A stretch of DNA of 63,618 nucleotides from Promicromonosporaceae bacterium (GTDB lineage: Bacteria; Actinomycetota; Actinomycetes; Actinomycetales; Cellulomonadaceae), in assembly GCA_009783295.1 (NCBI GenBank), contig WRHK01000019.1:1-63618 (forward strand), given 5' to 3'. The notes beneath the pieces are model-generated. The model did no database searches. It saw only the letters and a program-made list of their open reading frames with translations, and was not told where the DNA came from. Of this stretch, positions 1-8,212 are shown in pieces. Position numbers and translations under genes: made by a program. Each line of letters begins with the position of its first letter. The stretch's first letter is position 1.

Positions 1-80
1 CGCCGCCGCCCGCCGCGCGCCCCCCCGCGCCGGGGCCACCCGCCCGGGGGCCCGCGCCTTGTCGGCGGGGGTGGTGGGGG
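1..80. other. low-complexity contig end
   Basis: The first ~60 bases are almost only G and C with runs of C and G and no readable coding pattern. Together with the similar right end this looks like a poorly resolved contig edge rather than a biological element. No gene is called here; the first gene ends at 81. Confidence 0.6.
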
Positions 81-1352
81 TCAGCGCAGGAGGTCCTGGT
101 CGCGGCTCATCGTCGCCGCGACCTCCTGCGGCGTCGCGCCGTCGTGCCAGCGGAGCGTGGCGCCGACGCCGTCGATCATGCCGACCGCGCCGTCCAGGGC
201 CACCGTCAGGCCGGCGTCCTGGCCCACCGCCGCGCGCACCAGCGCGATCGCGGCCGGGAGCTCCTCGACGCCGTCCGTGTAGCCCGCGTCGGCGAGCGAG
301 TCGCGCGTCGCGGCGATCGCGAGCGGGTCCGGGCCCACCCACAGCGTGCGGCCGCTCAGCGGCCCGCGTGCGCCGTCGCTGCCGACGCCGAGCGCGCCGT
401 CGTAGCCCACGTCCTCGCTCAGCACCAGGTCCTTGACCTGCCCGCGCGCCAGGACGGCGACGACGTCGTCCACGCCCGTCACGGCGCCCTGCTCGCGGCC
501 CTGGCCCTGGCGCAGCTCCGCCAGCACGAGCTCGCGGCGGCGCTCGCGGTACGAGTCGAGGGCGTCCTCGAGGTTCTCGTGGAACACGCCCTCGCGAGCC
601 CCCGCGCCCCGGGCGCCGCCCGCCACCTCGACCGTCAGGTCGGCGACCGGACGCATCAGGGAAGACCGGACGGCCCCCACGGTGCGCGCATCGCCGTACA
701 GCAGCACGATCTCGGGGCGCTCCGCCGTCGCCGTGCGCTCGACCTCCCGGGCCAGCGCCTCCACGTTGCGGGCGAACGAGTCCTCGGCGCGCGCCTCGAC
801 CGCCGAGCTGCCGCCCCGGTCGCCACCGCCACCGCCCGCGCCGCCACCGCCCCCGCGAGACGACCCGCCGGGCGTGCCGCCCTGGGGCGCCTTCGACACG
901 TCGTCGTGCGGGGCCTCCACGGTGCGGGGCGCGTCCCACGCGCGGGCACCGAACAGCATCAGGTCGGCGCCCGTGCGGTCCACGCCGACCTTGAGCGCCG
1001 TCACCTCCTCGTCGGCCGCGAGGGCCGCCTGGAGCAGCGCCGGCACCCGGTGCCAGATGCCCGTCGCGACCGTCGGGGCCGTGCGCAGCGGCTTGTCGAC
1101 CAGCACTCCCCCGCCGTCGGCGATGATCACCCGCCCGCGGGTGCCCGGGCGCCGGAGCGGCCGCAGCGCGGCGTCCTCGACGGCGTCGAGCACCTCTGCC
1201 GGGGCGCCCTGCTGGGCCAGCGTGCGGCGGACGGCCTTCCACCGTCCCGCGACGTCCTTGTCGCCGGCCTCGACCGAGCGCGTCGCGTCGAGGTACACCG
1301 TCGCGAACGGCCCGGGGTGTCCGATCAGGGGCTTGATCCAGTCGGTCTTCAT
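81..1352 (-). CDS. Balon/Rv2629-like ribosome hibernation factor (baeRF2-type)
   Basis: 423 aa. The N-terminal part (GHPGPFATVYLDATRS, then VGVDRTGADLMLFG near residues 125-140) matches the bacterial relatives of eRF1/Vms1 represented by mycobacterial Rv2629/Msmeg1130 and Psychrobacter Balon. Members of this family bind the ribosomal A site of idle ribosomes and protect them during stress; that role is known for the family and inferred here. The C-terminal part (VVAVLARGQVKDLVLSEDVG, then GVGATLRWHDG at the end) also fits the family. A Gly/Arg/Ser-rich low-complexity linker (about residues 165-190) sits between the first and middle domains and is unusual. The ATG at 1352 was chosen because homology starts right after it (MKTDWIKPL) and GGGAGG lies upstream; a longer reading frame to 1418 has no support. 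It converges on nothing and lies at the contig edge. Confidence 0.82.
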   Translation of the reverse strand: MKTDWIKPLIGHPGPFATVYLDATRSVEAGDKDVAGRWKAVRRTLAQQGAPAEVLDAVEDAALRPLRRPGTRGRVIIADGGGVLVDKPLRTAPTVATGIWHRVPALLQAALAADEEVTALKVGVDRTGADLMLFGARAWDAPRTVEAPHDDVSKAPQGGTPGGSSRGGGGGAGGGGGDRGGSSAVEARAEDSFARNVEALAREVERTATAERPEIVLLYGDARTVGAVRSSLMRPVADLTVEVAGGARGAGAREGVFHENLEDALDSYRERRRELVLAELRQGQGREQGAVTGVDDVVAVLARGQVKDLVLSEDVGYDGALGVGSDGARGPLSGRTLWVGPDPLAIAATRDSLADAGYTDGVEELPAAIALVRAAVGQDAGLTVALDGAVGMIDGVGATLRWHDGATPQEVAATMSRDQDLLR

Positions 1353-1459
1353 AGCAGCTTCAGCGCCTCCCGGTCTCGGCTTTCCCCTAGGGTGCGTCGC
1401 CGGGCGGCGTGGCGCCACTGCCAGACCAGATCACACGCGCGGGGGGCTGCCTACCCCCT

Positions 1460-1804
1460 TCAAGCGAAGGTGTCGAGCGCCGGGACCTCTCCGGTGCGCC
1501 GCCCGGCGGCGTACTCGGCGGCGATGACCTCGTGGTGGCGGATCACCTCGGCGACGATGAAGTTGCGGAACGCCTCGGCGAACGCGGGGTCGAGGCCGGC
1601 GTCCGTCGCGAGCGCCGTGAGGCGGGCGATCTGCTGCTGGTCGCGGCTGGGGTCGGCCGGCGGCAGCCCGCCGACGGCCTTGAGCTCGCCGACGCGCTGG
1701 GTCATCTTGAACCGTTCGGCGAGCAGGTGCACCAGCGCCGCGTCGATGTTGTCGATGGAGCGGCGCAGGCCGAGGATCTCGTCAGGCATTCCCGGTTCGG
1801 TCAT
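1460..1804 (-). CDS. chorismate mutase (AroQ type)
   Basis: 114 aa, the usual length of a stand-alone all-helical AroQ chorismate mutase, which turns chorismate into prephenate for phenylalanine and tyrosine synthesis. The first helix has the expected pattern LRRSIDNIDAALVHLLAERF, with Arg14, Arg31 and Lys42 (VGELKA) at the positions that bind the substrate carboxylates in this family; the last helix has the NFIVAEVIRHHE pattern. No signal peptide, so the cytosolic rather than the secreted *MtCM form. The gene stands alone, divergent from the acyl-CoA synthetase, and appears to be transcribed without a leader (TAGGAT six bases before the ATG). Confidence 0.88.
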   Translation of the reverse strand: MTEPGMPDEILGLRRSIDNIDAALVHLLAERFKMTQRVGELKAVGGLPPADPSRDQQQIARLTALATDAGLDPAFAEAFRNFIVAEVIRHHEVIAAEYAAGRRTGEVPALDTFA

Positions 1805-1810
1805 GCCCCG

Positions 1811-1816
1811 ATCCTA
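1811..1816 (-). promoter_or_regulatory. -10 element, probable leaderless promoter of chorismate mutase
   Basis: TAGGAT read on the minus strand lies 6 nt before the ATG and there is no Shine-Dalgarno sequence, so the transcript probably starts at the start codon. Confidence 0.5.
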
Positions 1817-1909
1817 TGCGGGCCGGTCGCGCGTCCCGCCCGCCCGCACGTGTAGCGTCGCAGGTGGTACGGGCATCGGGCCCGGCCAGGACAGACGGAG
1901 ACGAAGAAC

Positions 1910-3730
1910 GTGAACCTCGCGACGACGCCGGCCCTCGTGGACGTCCCGGAGTCGACCAGCATCAACACGCTCCTGGCCGAGCGCGTCGCGCGCACCGGCG
2001 ACCAGCCGCTGCTCGAGCGTCGCGAGACGCCGTCGGCCCCCTGGGTCCCGGTCAGCGCGAACGAGTTCGACGCCGAGGTGGTCGCCGTGGCGCGCGGGCT
2101 CGTGGCGCACGGCGTCAAGGTGGGTGACCGCGTCGCGATCATGTCCCGGACGCGCTACGAGTGGACGCTGCTGGACTACGCGATCTGGGCCGTCGGCGGC
2201 GTGCCGGTGCCCGTCTACGAGACGTCCGCCCCCGACCAGGTGCAGTGGATCCTCGGCGACTCGGGGGCGCGGTTCGCGTTCGTCGAGACCGCCGCCCACG
2301 CCGGGATCGTCACGGCCGTCCGCCCCAACCTTCCCGCGCTCGAGGGCGTCGAGGTGATCGACGCCGGGCTGGTCGCGACGCTGCGCGCGGAGGGCGCCGA
2401 CGTCGACCCGCAGGAGATCGTGGACCGCCGCACGGGGGTCCACGCGAGCGACCTCGCGACGATCATCTACACGTCCGGCTCCACGGGCCGCCCCAAGGGC
2501 GCCGAGCTCACGCACGGCAACTTCGCCCACGTGTCGCTCAACGCGGCCGAGGCGCTGCCCGAGGTCCTGGAGTCCGACGGCGCCCGCACGCTGCTGTTCC
2601 TGCCGCTCGCGCACGTGTTCGCGCGCCTGATCCAGGTGGCGGTGCTCTCGGCCGACGCCGTGCTGGGCCACGCCCCGGACGTGAAGAACCTGGTGGGCGA
2701 CCTCGGGTCGTTCAAGCCGACGTTCCTGCTGGCCGTGCCGCGCGTGTTCGAGAAGGTCTACAACTCGGCGGAGCAGAAGGCGTCGGCGTCGCCCGTCACA
2801 CGGCGGATCTTCTACTGGGCCGTGCGCTCGGCGATCGCCGCCTCGCGCGCCCAGGACACCGGCCGCGTGCCCGCCTCGCTGGCGGTCCAGCACAAGATCG
2901 CCGACCGCCTGGTGCTCGGCAAGCTCCGCGACGCGATGGGCGGCGCCGTCGTGCACGCCGTGTCCGGCGGGGCGCCGCTCGGCGAGCGCCTGGGCCACTT
3001 CTTCCGCGGCGTCGGCGTCACGGTGCTCGAGGGCTACGGCCTCACCGAGACCACGGCGCCCGCGGCGGTGAACCTGCCGCGGTCGGTCGCGATCGGCACC
3101 GTCGGCCCGGCCATCCCGGGCACCAGCATCCAGATCGACGAGGACGGCGAGATCCTCATCAAGGGCCCGCACGTGTTCCGCGGCTACCACAACCAGCCCG
3201 ACCTCACGGCCGAGGCCCTGGTGGACGGCTGGTTCCACACGGGCGACATCGGCACGCTCGACAGCGAGGGCCGCCTGCGCATCACGGGCCGCAAGAAGGA
3301 GATCATCGTCACGGCCGGCGGCAAGAACGTCGCCCCCGCCCTGCTCGAGGACCGCCTGCGCTCGCACCCGCTGGTCTCGCAGGTCGTGGTGGTGGGCGAC
3401 CAGCGGCCGTTCATCGGCGCGCTCGTGACGCTCGACGCCGAGATGCTGCCCGGCTGGCTGGCGAACCACGGCCTGCCGAACATGCCGCTCTCGGAGGCCC
3501 GCGTGCACCCGGACGTGCTCGCCGCCCTGGACCGCGCGGTCGCCCGCGCCAACCAGGCGGTCTCGCGCGCCGAGTCGATCCGCAAGATCCACGTCATGGA
3601 GTCGGACTTCACCGAGGCGAACGGGTACCTGACCCCGTCGATGAAGGTGAAGCGCGCCCTGGTGCTCAAGGACTTCGGCTCGACGGTCGACGACCTGTAC
3701 GACGGCGCCCCGACGCAGCCGCACGCCTGA
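1910..3730 (+). CDS. long-chain fatty-acid--CoA ligase (FadD15-like)
   Basis: 606 aa AMP-forming acyl-CoA synthetase: ATP-dependent activation of long-chain fatty acids to acyl-CoA for degradation or lipid synthesis. Visible motifs in order: the P-loop-like AMP-binding signature [16 protein letters not shown] (about residues 185-200), [14 protein letters not shown] (about 375-390), the hinge GWFHTGDIG and the C-terminal [15 protein letters not shown]. The length and spacing are those of the FadD15 group of actinobacterial long-chain ligases. The GTG at 1910 was taken because it opens the homologous region and is preceded by GGAG at about 10 nt. Convergent with clpX; only 33 bp separate the two stops. 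Confidence 0.9.
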   Translation: MNLATTPALVDVPESTSINTLLAERVARTGDQPLLERRETPSAPWVPVSANEFDAEVVAVARGLVAHGVKVGDRVAIMSRTRYEWTLLDYAIWAVGGVPVPVYETSAPDQVQWILGDSGARFAFVETAAHAGIVTAVRPNLPALEGVEVIDAGLVATLRAEGADVDPQEIVDRRTGVHASDLATIIYTSGSTGRPKGAELTHGNFAHVSLNAAEALPEVLESDGARTLLFLPLAHVFARLIQVAVLSADAVLGHAPDVKNLVGDLGSFKPTFLLAVPRVFEKVYNSAEQKASASPVTRRIFYWAVRSAIAASRAQDTGRVPASLAVQHKIADRLVLGKLRDAMGGAVVHAVSGGAPLGERLGHFFRGVGVTVLEGYGLTETTAPAAVNLPRSVAIGTVGPAIPGTSIQIDEDGEILIKGPHVFRGYHNQPDLTAEALVDGWFHTGDIGTLDSEGRLRITGRKKEIIVTAGGKNVAPALLEDRLRSHPLVSQVVVVGDQRPFIGALVTLDAEMLPGWLANHGLPNMPLSEARVHPDVLAALDRAVARANQAVSRAESIRKIHVMESDFTEANGYLTPSMKVKRALVLKDFGSTVDDLYDGAPTQPHA

Positions 3731-3763
3731 CACGCACGACGCCGTCGAGACGACTACGGGGAC

Positions 3764-5047
3764 TTACGCGCTCTTCTCGCGCGGCGTGCGGTTGCGCACC
3801 GGGTTGGCGCGCGGCACCAGGGTCGGGTTCACGTTCTCCAGCACGACCTCGCGGGAGATGACCACCCGCTCGACGTCGTCCCTGCTGGGCACGTCGAACA
3901 TGACCTGCTGCAGCACCTCTTCCATGATGGCGCGCAGGCCGCGGGCGCCGGTGCCGCGCAGCAGCGCCTGGTCGGCCACCGCCTCGACGGCGTCCTCGGT
4001 GAACTCGAGCTCCACGCCGTCGATCTGGAACATGCGCTGGTACTGCTTGACGAGCGCGTTGCGCGGCTCGGTGAGGATGCGCACCAGCGCGCCCCGGTCG
4101 AGCGGCGAGACGGACGCGATCACGGGCAGGCGGCCGATGAACTCGGGGATCAGGCCGTACTTCTGCAGGTCCTCGGGGCGCACCTCGGCGAACAGGTCCT
4201 CGTCGGCCGAGGTCTCCATGGGGGCGCCGAACCCGATGCCGCGCTTGCGGGCCCGGGCGGCGACGATGTCCTCCAGCCCGGCGAACGCGCCTGCCACGAT
4301 GAACAGCACGTTCGTCGTGTCGATCTGGATGAACTCCTGGTGCGGGTGCTTGCGCCCGCCCTGCGGCGGCACCGACGCGGTGGTGCCCTCGATGATCTTC
4401 AGCAGCGCCTGCTGCACGCCCTCGCCGGACACGTCGCGCGTGATCGACGGGTTGTCGGCCTTGCGGGCCACCTTGTCGACCTCGTCGATGTAGATGATGC
4501 CCGTCTCGGCCTTCTTGACGTCGTAGTCGGCGGCCTGGATGAGCTTGAGGAGGATGTTCTCGACGTCCTCGCCCACGTAGCCCGCCTCGGTGAGGGCCGT
4601 GGCGTCCGCGATGGCGAACGGGACGTTGAGCATCTTGGCGAGCGTCTGCGCGAGGTACGTCTTGCCGGTGCCCGTGGGGCCGATGAGCAGGATGTTCGAC
4701 TTCGCGATCTCGATCGCGTCCTCGCCCTCGATGCCCGCCCGGCCGGCCTCGGCCGCCTGGATGCGCTTGTAGTGGTTGTAGACCGCGACGGCCAGGGCAC
4801 GCTTGGCGCCGTCCTGGCCGATGATGTACTGCTCGAGGAACTCGAAGATCTCGCGCGGCTTGGGCAGCTCGGTCATGCCGAGCTCCGCCGCCTCGCTGAG
4901 CTCTTCCTCGATGATCTCGTTGCAGAGGTCGATGCACTCGTCGCAGATGTACACGCCGGGGCCGGCGATCAACTTCTTGACCTGCTTCTGCGACTTCCCG
5001 CAGAAAGAGCACTTCAGCAGATCAGCCCCGTCACCGATCCGTGCCAC
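3764..5047 (-). CDS. clpX: ClpX, ATP-dependent unfoldase of the ClpXP protease
   Basis: 427 aa AAA+ unfoldase that recognises tagged proteins, unfolds them and feeds them to ClpP. The N-terminal zinc-binding domain has Cys13-x2-Cys16 and Cys35-x2-Cys38; Walker A is GPTGTGKT at 123-130; Walker B is IIYIDEVDK; the ClpP-docking IGF loop is present (RGIGFGAP). The start is GTG with a strong GGAAGGAGG site 6-7 nt upstream. It lies downstream of clpP1-clpP2 on the same strand but is separated by 126 bp containing a hairpin, so it probably has its own promoter. The product is a complete, ordinary actinobacterial ClpX. Confidence 0.97.
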   Translation of the reverse strand: MARIGDGADLLKCSFCGKSQKQVKKLIAGPGVYICDECIDLCNEIIEEELSEAAELGMTELPKPREIFEFLEQYIIGQDGAKRALAVAVYNHYKRIQAAEAGRAGIEGEDAIEIAKSNILLIGPTGTGKTYLAQTLAKMLNVPFAIADATALTEAGYVGEDVENILLKLIQAADYDVKKAETGIIYIDEVDKVARKADNPSITRDVSGEGVQQALLKIIEGTTASVPPQGGRKHPHQEFIQIDTTNVLFIVAGAFAGLEDIVAARARKRGIGFGAPMETSADEDLFAEVRPEDLQKYGLIPEFIGRLPVIASVSPLDRGALVRILTEPRNALVKQYQRMFQIDGVELEFTEDAVEAVADQALLRGTGARGLRAIMEEVLQQVMFDVPSRDDVERVVISREVVLENVNPTLVPRANPVRNRTPREKSA

Positions 5048-5131
5048 GGGTGCCTCCTTCCACGAGCCGAACGTCGCTCAGGCCATTCCACACCACGGAC
5101 CAGGGGTTGTCAGCCGACTTCCCCGGTGAGT

Positions 5132-5168
5132 CGCCCGGTGCCCCACGCGAACGTGGGGGCACCGGGCG
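5132..5168 (-). terminator. hairpin downstream of clpP2
   Basis: Inverted repeat CGCCCGGTGCCCCAC (5132-5146) with 5153-5168, one bulged G, loop GCGAAC. It starts 6 bp after the clpP2 stop and precedes clpX. There is no U-tract, as is common in GC-rich actinobacteria, so it may terminate only partly. Confidence 0.65.
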
Positions 5169-5173
5169 CGTCG

Positions 5174-5845
5174 TCAGCGACCGACGACAGGGAGCGGCTT
5201 GCGCGACTCCAGCACGAGGTCGACCAGGCCGTAGTCCTTGGCCTGCGCGGCGGTGAGGATCTTGTCGCGCTCGATGTCGGCGCGCACCTGCTCGGAGGTG
5301 CGGCCCGAGTGGTGCGCCAGGGTGTCCTCGAGCCACTCGCGCATGCGGATCAGCTCGTTGGCGTGGATCTCGATGTCCGACGCCTGGGCGTAGCCGCCGC
5401 CCTCCATCGCGGGCTGGTGGATCAGCACGCGGGCGTTCGGCAGGGCGTAGCGCTTGCCCTGCTGTCCGGCGGCCAGCAGCACGGCGGCGGCCGAGGCGGC
5501 CTGGCCGAGGCAGACCGTCTGGATCTGCGGCTTGATGTACTGCATCGTGTCGTACAGCGCCGTCATGGCGGTGAAGGAACCGCCCGGGCTGTTGATGTAC
5601 ATCATGATGTCGCGGTCGGGGTCCTGGGACTCCAGCACGAGCAGCTGCGCCATGACGTCGTCCGCGGAGGCGTCGTCCACCTGCACGCCGAGGAAGATGA
5701 TGCGGTCCTCGAACAGCTTGGTGTACGGGTCCTGGCGCTTGAAGCCGTAGGCCGTGCGCTCCTCGAACTGCGGCAGCACGTAGCGGGCCGACGGGCCGGC
5801 AAGACGCCCGGCCGTCGCTGCGAACCGCTCAGGGGTGTAGCTCAT
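5174..5845 (-). CDS. clpP2: ClpP2, catalytic subunit of the Clp protease
   Basis: 223 aa serine peptidase of the ClpP family. The catalytic triad can be read as Ser118 (GQAASAA), His143 (LIHQP) and Asp194 (IERDK). The N-terminus is longer than in ClpP1, as in other actinobacterial ClpP2 subunits, which form a mixed ClpP1P2 tetradecamer and provide the ClpX-docking face. The gene is 13 bp downstream of clpP1 and is certainly co-transcribed with it. The ATG at 5845 is preceded by GAGAGGGAGAG. Confidence 0.96.
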   Translation of the reverse strand: MSYTPERFAATAGRLAGPSARYVLPQFEERTAYGFKRQDPYTKLFEDRIIFLGVQVDDASADDVMAQLLVLESQDPDRDIMMYINSPGGSFTAMTALYDTMQYIKPQIQTVCLGQAASAAAVLLAAGQQGKRYALPNARVLIHQPAMEGGGYAQASDIEIHANELIRMREWLEDTLAHHSGRTSEQVRADIERDKILTAAQAKDYGLVDLVLESRKPLPVVGR

Positions 5846-5858
5846 CGTTCTCTCCCTC

Positions 5859-6503
5859 TCAGCTCGCGCTCGTGCTGTTCATGCCGCCACCGCCGGCCAG
5901 GGCCGCGTTCTCGACCACGTGGTCGATGAACCCGTACTCCAGCGCCTCCTGGGCGGTGAACCAGTTGTCGCGGTCGTTGTCGTGCAGGATCTTGTCGACC
6001 GACTGGCCGGTCTGCTCCGCCGTCAGCTCCGCGAGCACCTTCTTCATGTGCATGATCAGCTGGGCGCCGATCCGCACGTCGGTCGCGGTGCCGCCGATGC
6101 CGCCCGAGGGCTGGTGCATCAGCACACGGGCGTGCGGCGTCGCGAACCGCTTGCCCTTGGCGCCCGAGGACAGCAGGAACTGCCCCATCGAGGCGGCCAT
6201 GCCCATCGCCACGGTGGCGACGTCGGGCTGGATGAACTGCATGGTGTCGTAGATCGCCATGCCGGCGGTGATCGAGCCGCCCGGGCTGTTGATGTACAGC
6301 CAGATGTCCTTCTCGGGGTCCTCGGCGGCCAGGAGCATCATCTGCGCGCAGATCGCGTTGGCGTTCTCGTCGCGCACCTCCGAGCCGAGCCAGATGATGC
6401 GCTCCTTGAGGAGCCGGTTGTAGATGGAGTCGTTGAGTCCGAAGCTAGGTCCGTCGGCACGAGCCACGGGACCGTTGCTGTCCATCCGCAGCAGGTCGTT
6501 CAC
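5859..6503 (-). CDS. clpP1: ClpP1, catalytic subunit of the Clp protease
   Basis: 214 aa serine peptidase; triad Ser105 (GMAASMG), His130 (LMHQP) and Asp179 (NDRDNWF), counted from the GTG at 6503. That GTG was chosen over the ATG seven codons in because a strong TTAAAGGAG Shine-Dalgarno lies six bases upstream. It heads the clpP1-clpP2 operon; mixed ClpP1P2 rings are essential in related actinobacteria. A ClgR-like box lies about 80 bp upstream. A much longer reading frame upstream (to 6596) is not used. Confidence 0.95.
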   Translation of the reverse strand: MNDLLRMDSNGPVARADGPSFGLNDSIYNRLLKERIIWLGSEVRDENANAICAQMMLLAAEDPEKDIWLYINSPGGSITAGMAIYDTMQFIQPDVATVAMGMAASMGQFLLSSGAKGKRFATPHARVLMHQPSGGIGGTATDVRIGAQLIMHMKKVLAELTAEQTGQSVDKILHDNDRDNWFTAQEALEYGFIDHVVENAALAGGGGMNSTSAS

Positions 6504-6582
6504 GTCCGTCTCCTTTAAGCGTCGGTGTCGCTCGACCCTAACCTGCACCACCGTGGCGTTCGTCCCCGTCGGGGCCGGTTTT

Positions 6583-6593
6583 CGCTCACGGCG
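6583..6593 (-). promoter_or_regulatory. ClgR-type operator upstream of clpP1P2
   Basis: CGCTCACGGCG preceded by TTTT fits the ClgR consensus core CGCY-NAN-RGCG described for actinobacterial clp promoters. ClgR is an Xre-family activator of clpP1P2 in corynebacteria, streptomycetes and mycobacteria. The position 80 bp before the start codon suits an activator; the link to ClgR is inferred from the motif only, and clgR is not in this window. Confidence 0.5.
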
Positions 6594-6618
6594 CATGGAC
6601 GTGTCGCCCGACGACGAC

Positions 6619-6647
6619 GGCGCCGCACCCTCGAGGGGTGCGGCGCC
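6619..6647 (-). terminator. terminator of tig
   Basis: Perfect 12-bp stem GGCGCCGCACCC / GGGTGCGGCGCC with loop TCGAG, about 40 bp after the tig stop and before the clpP1 promoter region. No U-tract. Confidence 0.75.
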
Positions 6648-6654
6648 GTGCGGC

Positions 6655-6683
6655 GGTGGTCTCGACAGGCTCGACCAGCGGGC
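6655..6683. repeat. short REP-like palindrome, copy 1
   Basis: GGTGGTCTCGACAGGCTCGA and following bases: one of four related intergenic palindromic words in the window (also at 45386, 49209 and 50968), each built around TCGACAGGCTCAACC. Such elements are common in Micrococcales genomes. It lies between the tig stop and its terminator hairpin. Confidence 0.6.
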
Positions 6684-6686
6684 GGA

Positions 6687-8027
6687 TCAGGCCTCCTCGG
6701 CCTCCGCGGCCTCGGCGGCGGCGTCCTGGAGCGCCTCGGCGGCGGCGTCGGCCTCGTCCGAGCCGATGAACTCGCTCAGGTCCACCGTGCTGCCCTCGCC
6801 GTCCTTGACGTCGATCTGACGCAGCGCGACCGCGAGCGCCTTGGAGCGCGCGACCTCGCCGACCATGGCGGGGATCTGGCCGCCCTGGTCGAGCGACTGG
6901 ATGAACTGCTGCGGCTCCATGCCGTACTGGCGGGCCGACTGGACCAGGTACTCGACGAGCTCGCCCTGGCCGACCTTCACCTGGAGCTTCTCGGCGAGGG
7001 TGTCGAGCAGGATCTGGTTCTTGAGGGCCTTGGTGGCGTCCTCGGTGACCTCGGCGCGGTGCTTGTCGTCCTCGAGGCGGTCCTCGGACTCGAGGTGGCG
7101 GTGCACCTCGGCCTCGACGGCGCCCGAGGGGACGGGGATCTCGGTGGACTCGAGGAGCTTCTCGAGCAGCGTGTCGCGGGCCGTGACGGCCTGGTTCGAC
7201 TTCTTGATCGACGCGACCTGCTCGCGCAGGTCGGCGTTGAGCTCGTCGAGCGTGTCGAACTCGGAGGCGAGCTGGGCGAAGTCGTCGTCGGCGTCGGGCA
7301 GGTCGCGCTGCTTGACGGAGGTGGCGGTGACGGTGACGTCGGCCGCCTCGCCCGCGTGCTCGCCGCCGGCCAGGTCGGCCTTGAAGGTGGTGGTCTCGCC
7401 GGCGGAGAGGCCGGTGAGCGCCTCGTCCAGGCCCTCGAGCATGTTGCCCGAGCCGATCTGGTACGAGATGCCCGACACGGAGTCGACCTCCTCGTCGCCG
7501 ATGACGGCCTTGAGGTCGATGACGACGTAGTCGCCGTCGGCGGCCGGGCGGTCGACGCCCACGAGGGTGCCGAAGCGCTCGCGCAGCGCGTCGAGGCGCT
7601 CGGTGACGTCGGCCTCGGTGACCTCGGTCGACTCGACGGCGATGTCGATGGTGTCCAGCTCGGGGAGCGTGATCTCCGGGCGGACCTCGACCTCGGCGGT
7701 GAACTTCAGCTGGCCCTCGCCGGCCTTCGCGGGGATCTCGGTGACCTCGACGGCGGGCTGGCCCAGCGGGCGCAGCTTCTGCTCGGCGGCGGCCTGGCCG
7801 TAGAACCCACCGAGCGCGTCGTTGACGGCGTGCTCGACGACGGCGCCCCAGCCGACGCGCTGGTCGATGATCCGCGGCGGCACCTTGCCCTTGCGGAAGC
7901 CGGGGATGTTCACCTCCGACGCGATGTGCTTGTAGGCGTGGTCGATGCTCGGCTTGAGCTCGTCGTAGTCCACCTCGACGGTCAGCTTGACCTTGGTCGG
8001 CTCCAGGGTCTCGACGGCGCTCTTCAC
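6687..8027 (-). CDS. tig: trigger factor, ribosome-associated chaperone and prolyl isomerase
   Basis: 446 aa. The N-terminal ribosome-binding domain has the signature NIPGFRKGKVP, followed by the FKBP-type PPIase domain and the long helical C-terminal domain. It binds at the ribosomal exit tunnel and holds nascent chains. The GTG at 8027 was chosen because family members begin with KSAVETLEPTKVKL right after the start and GGAG lies 9 nt upstream; the frame is open for another 52 codons upstream without homology. The acidic Ala/Glu-rich tail (EADAAAEALQDAAAEAAEAE) is usual for actinobacterial Tig. It lies upstream of clpP1P2-clpX on the same strand, the typical proteostasis neighbourhood. Confidence 0.95.
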   Translation of the reverse strand: MKSAVETLEPTKVKLTVEVDYDELKPSIDHAYKHIASEVNIPGFRKGKVPPRIIDQRVGWGAVVEHAVNDALGGFYGQAAAEQKLRPLGQPAVEVTEIPAKAGEGQLKFTAEVEVRPEITLPELDTIDIAVESTEVTEADVTERLDALRERFGTLVGVDRPAADGDYVVIDLKAVIGDEEVDSVSGISYQIGSGNMLEGLDEALTGLSAGETTTFKADLAGGEHAGEAADVTVTATSVKQRDLPDADDDFAQLASEFDTLDELNADLREQVASIKKSNQAVTARDTLLEKLLESTEIPVPSGAVEAEVHRHLESEDRLEDDKHRAEVTEDATKALKNQILLDTLAEKLQVKVGQGELVEYLVQSARQYGMEPQQFIQSLDQGGQIPAMVGEVARSKALAVALRQIDVKDGEGSTVDLSEFIGSDEADAAAEALQDAAAEAAEAEEA

Positions 8028-8200
8028 TTCGATGGTCTCCAACTGTGATCGGGTGCGTACGCGCGCTGCGGCTCCGTCGGGGACGGGGAAGGGCGTACGG
8101 GCAACCCGAACATGGTAGAGCACGGTGCCCGATCCGGGCGCCGTCGTGCACCGGCCGCCACGGGCCGGATCCGGGCCGGACACCGGTCTCGCGCGCTTCG

Positions 8201-8206
8201 TACCTT
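8201..8206 (+). promoter_or_regulatory. -10 element, probable leaderless promoter of the ABC exporter
   Basis: TACCTT lies exactly 6 nt before the ATG at 8213 and no Shine-Dalgarno is present. Confidence 0.45.
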
Positions 8207-8212
8207 GGTCTG

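Noticed and set aside
3786-6518. Plus-strand open frames opposite clpX and clpP1P2
   Set aside because: Shadows of strongly conserved minus-strand genes.
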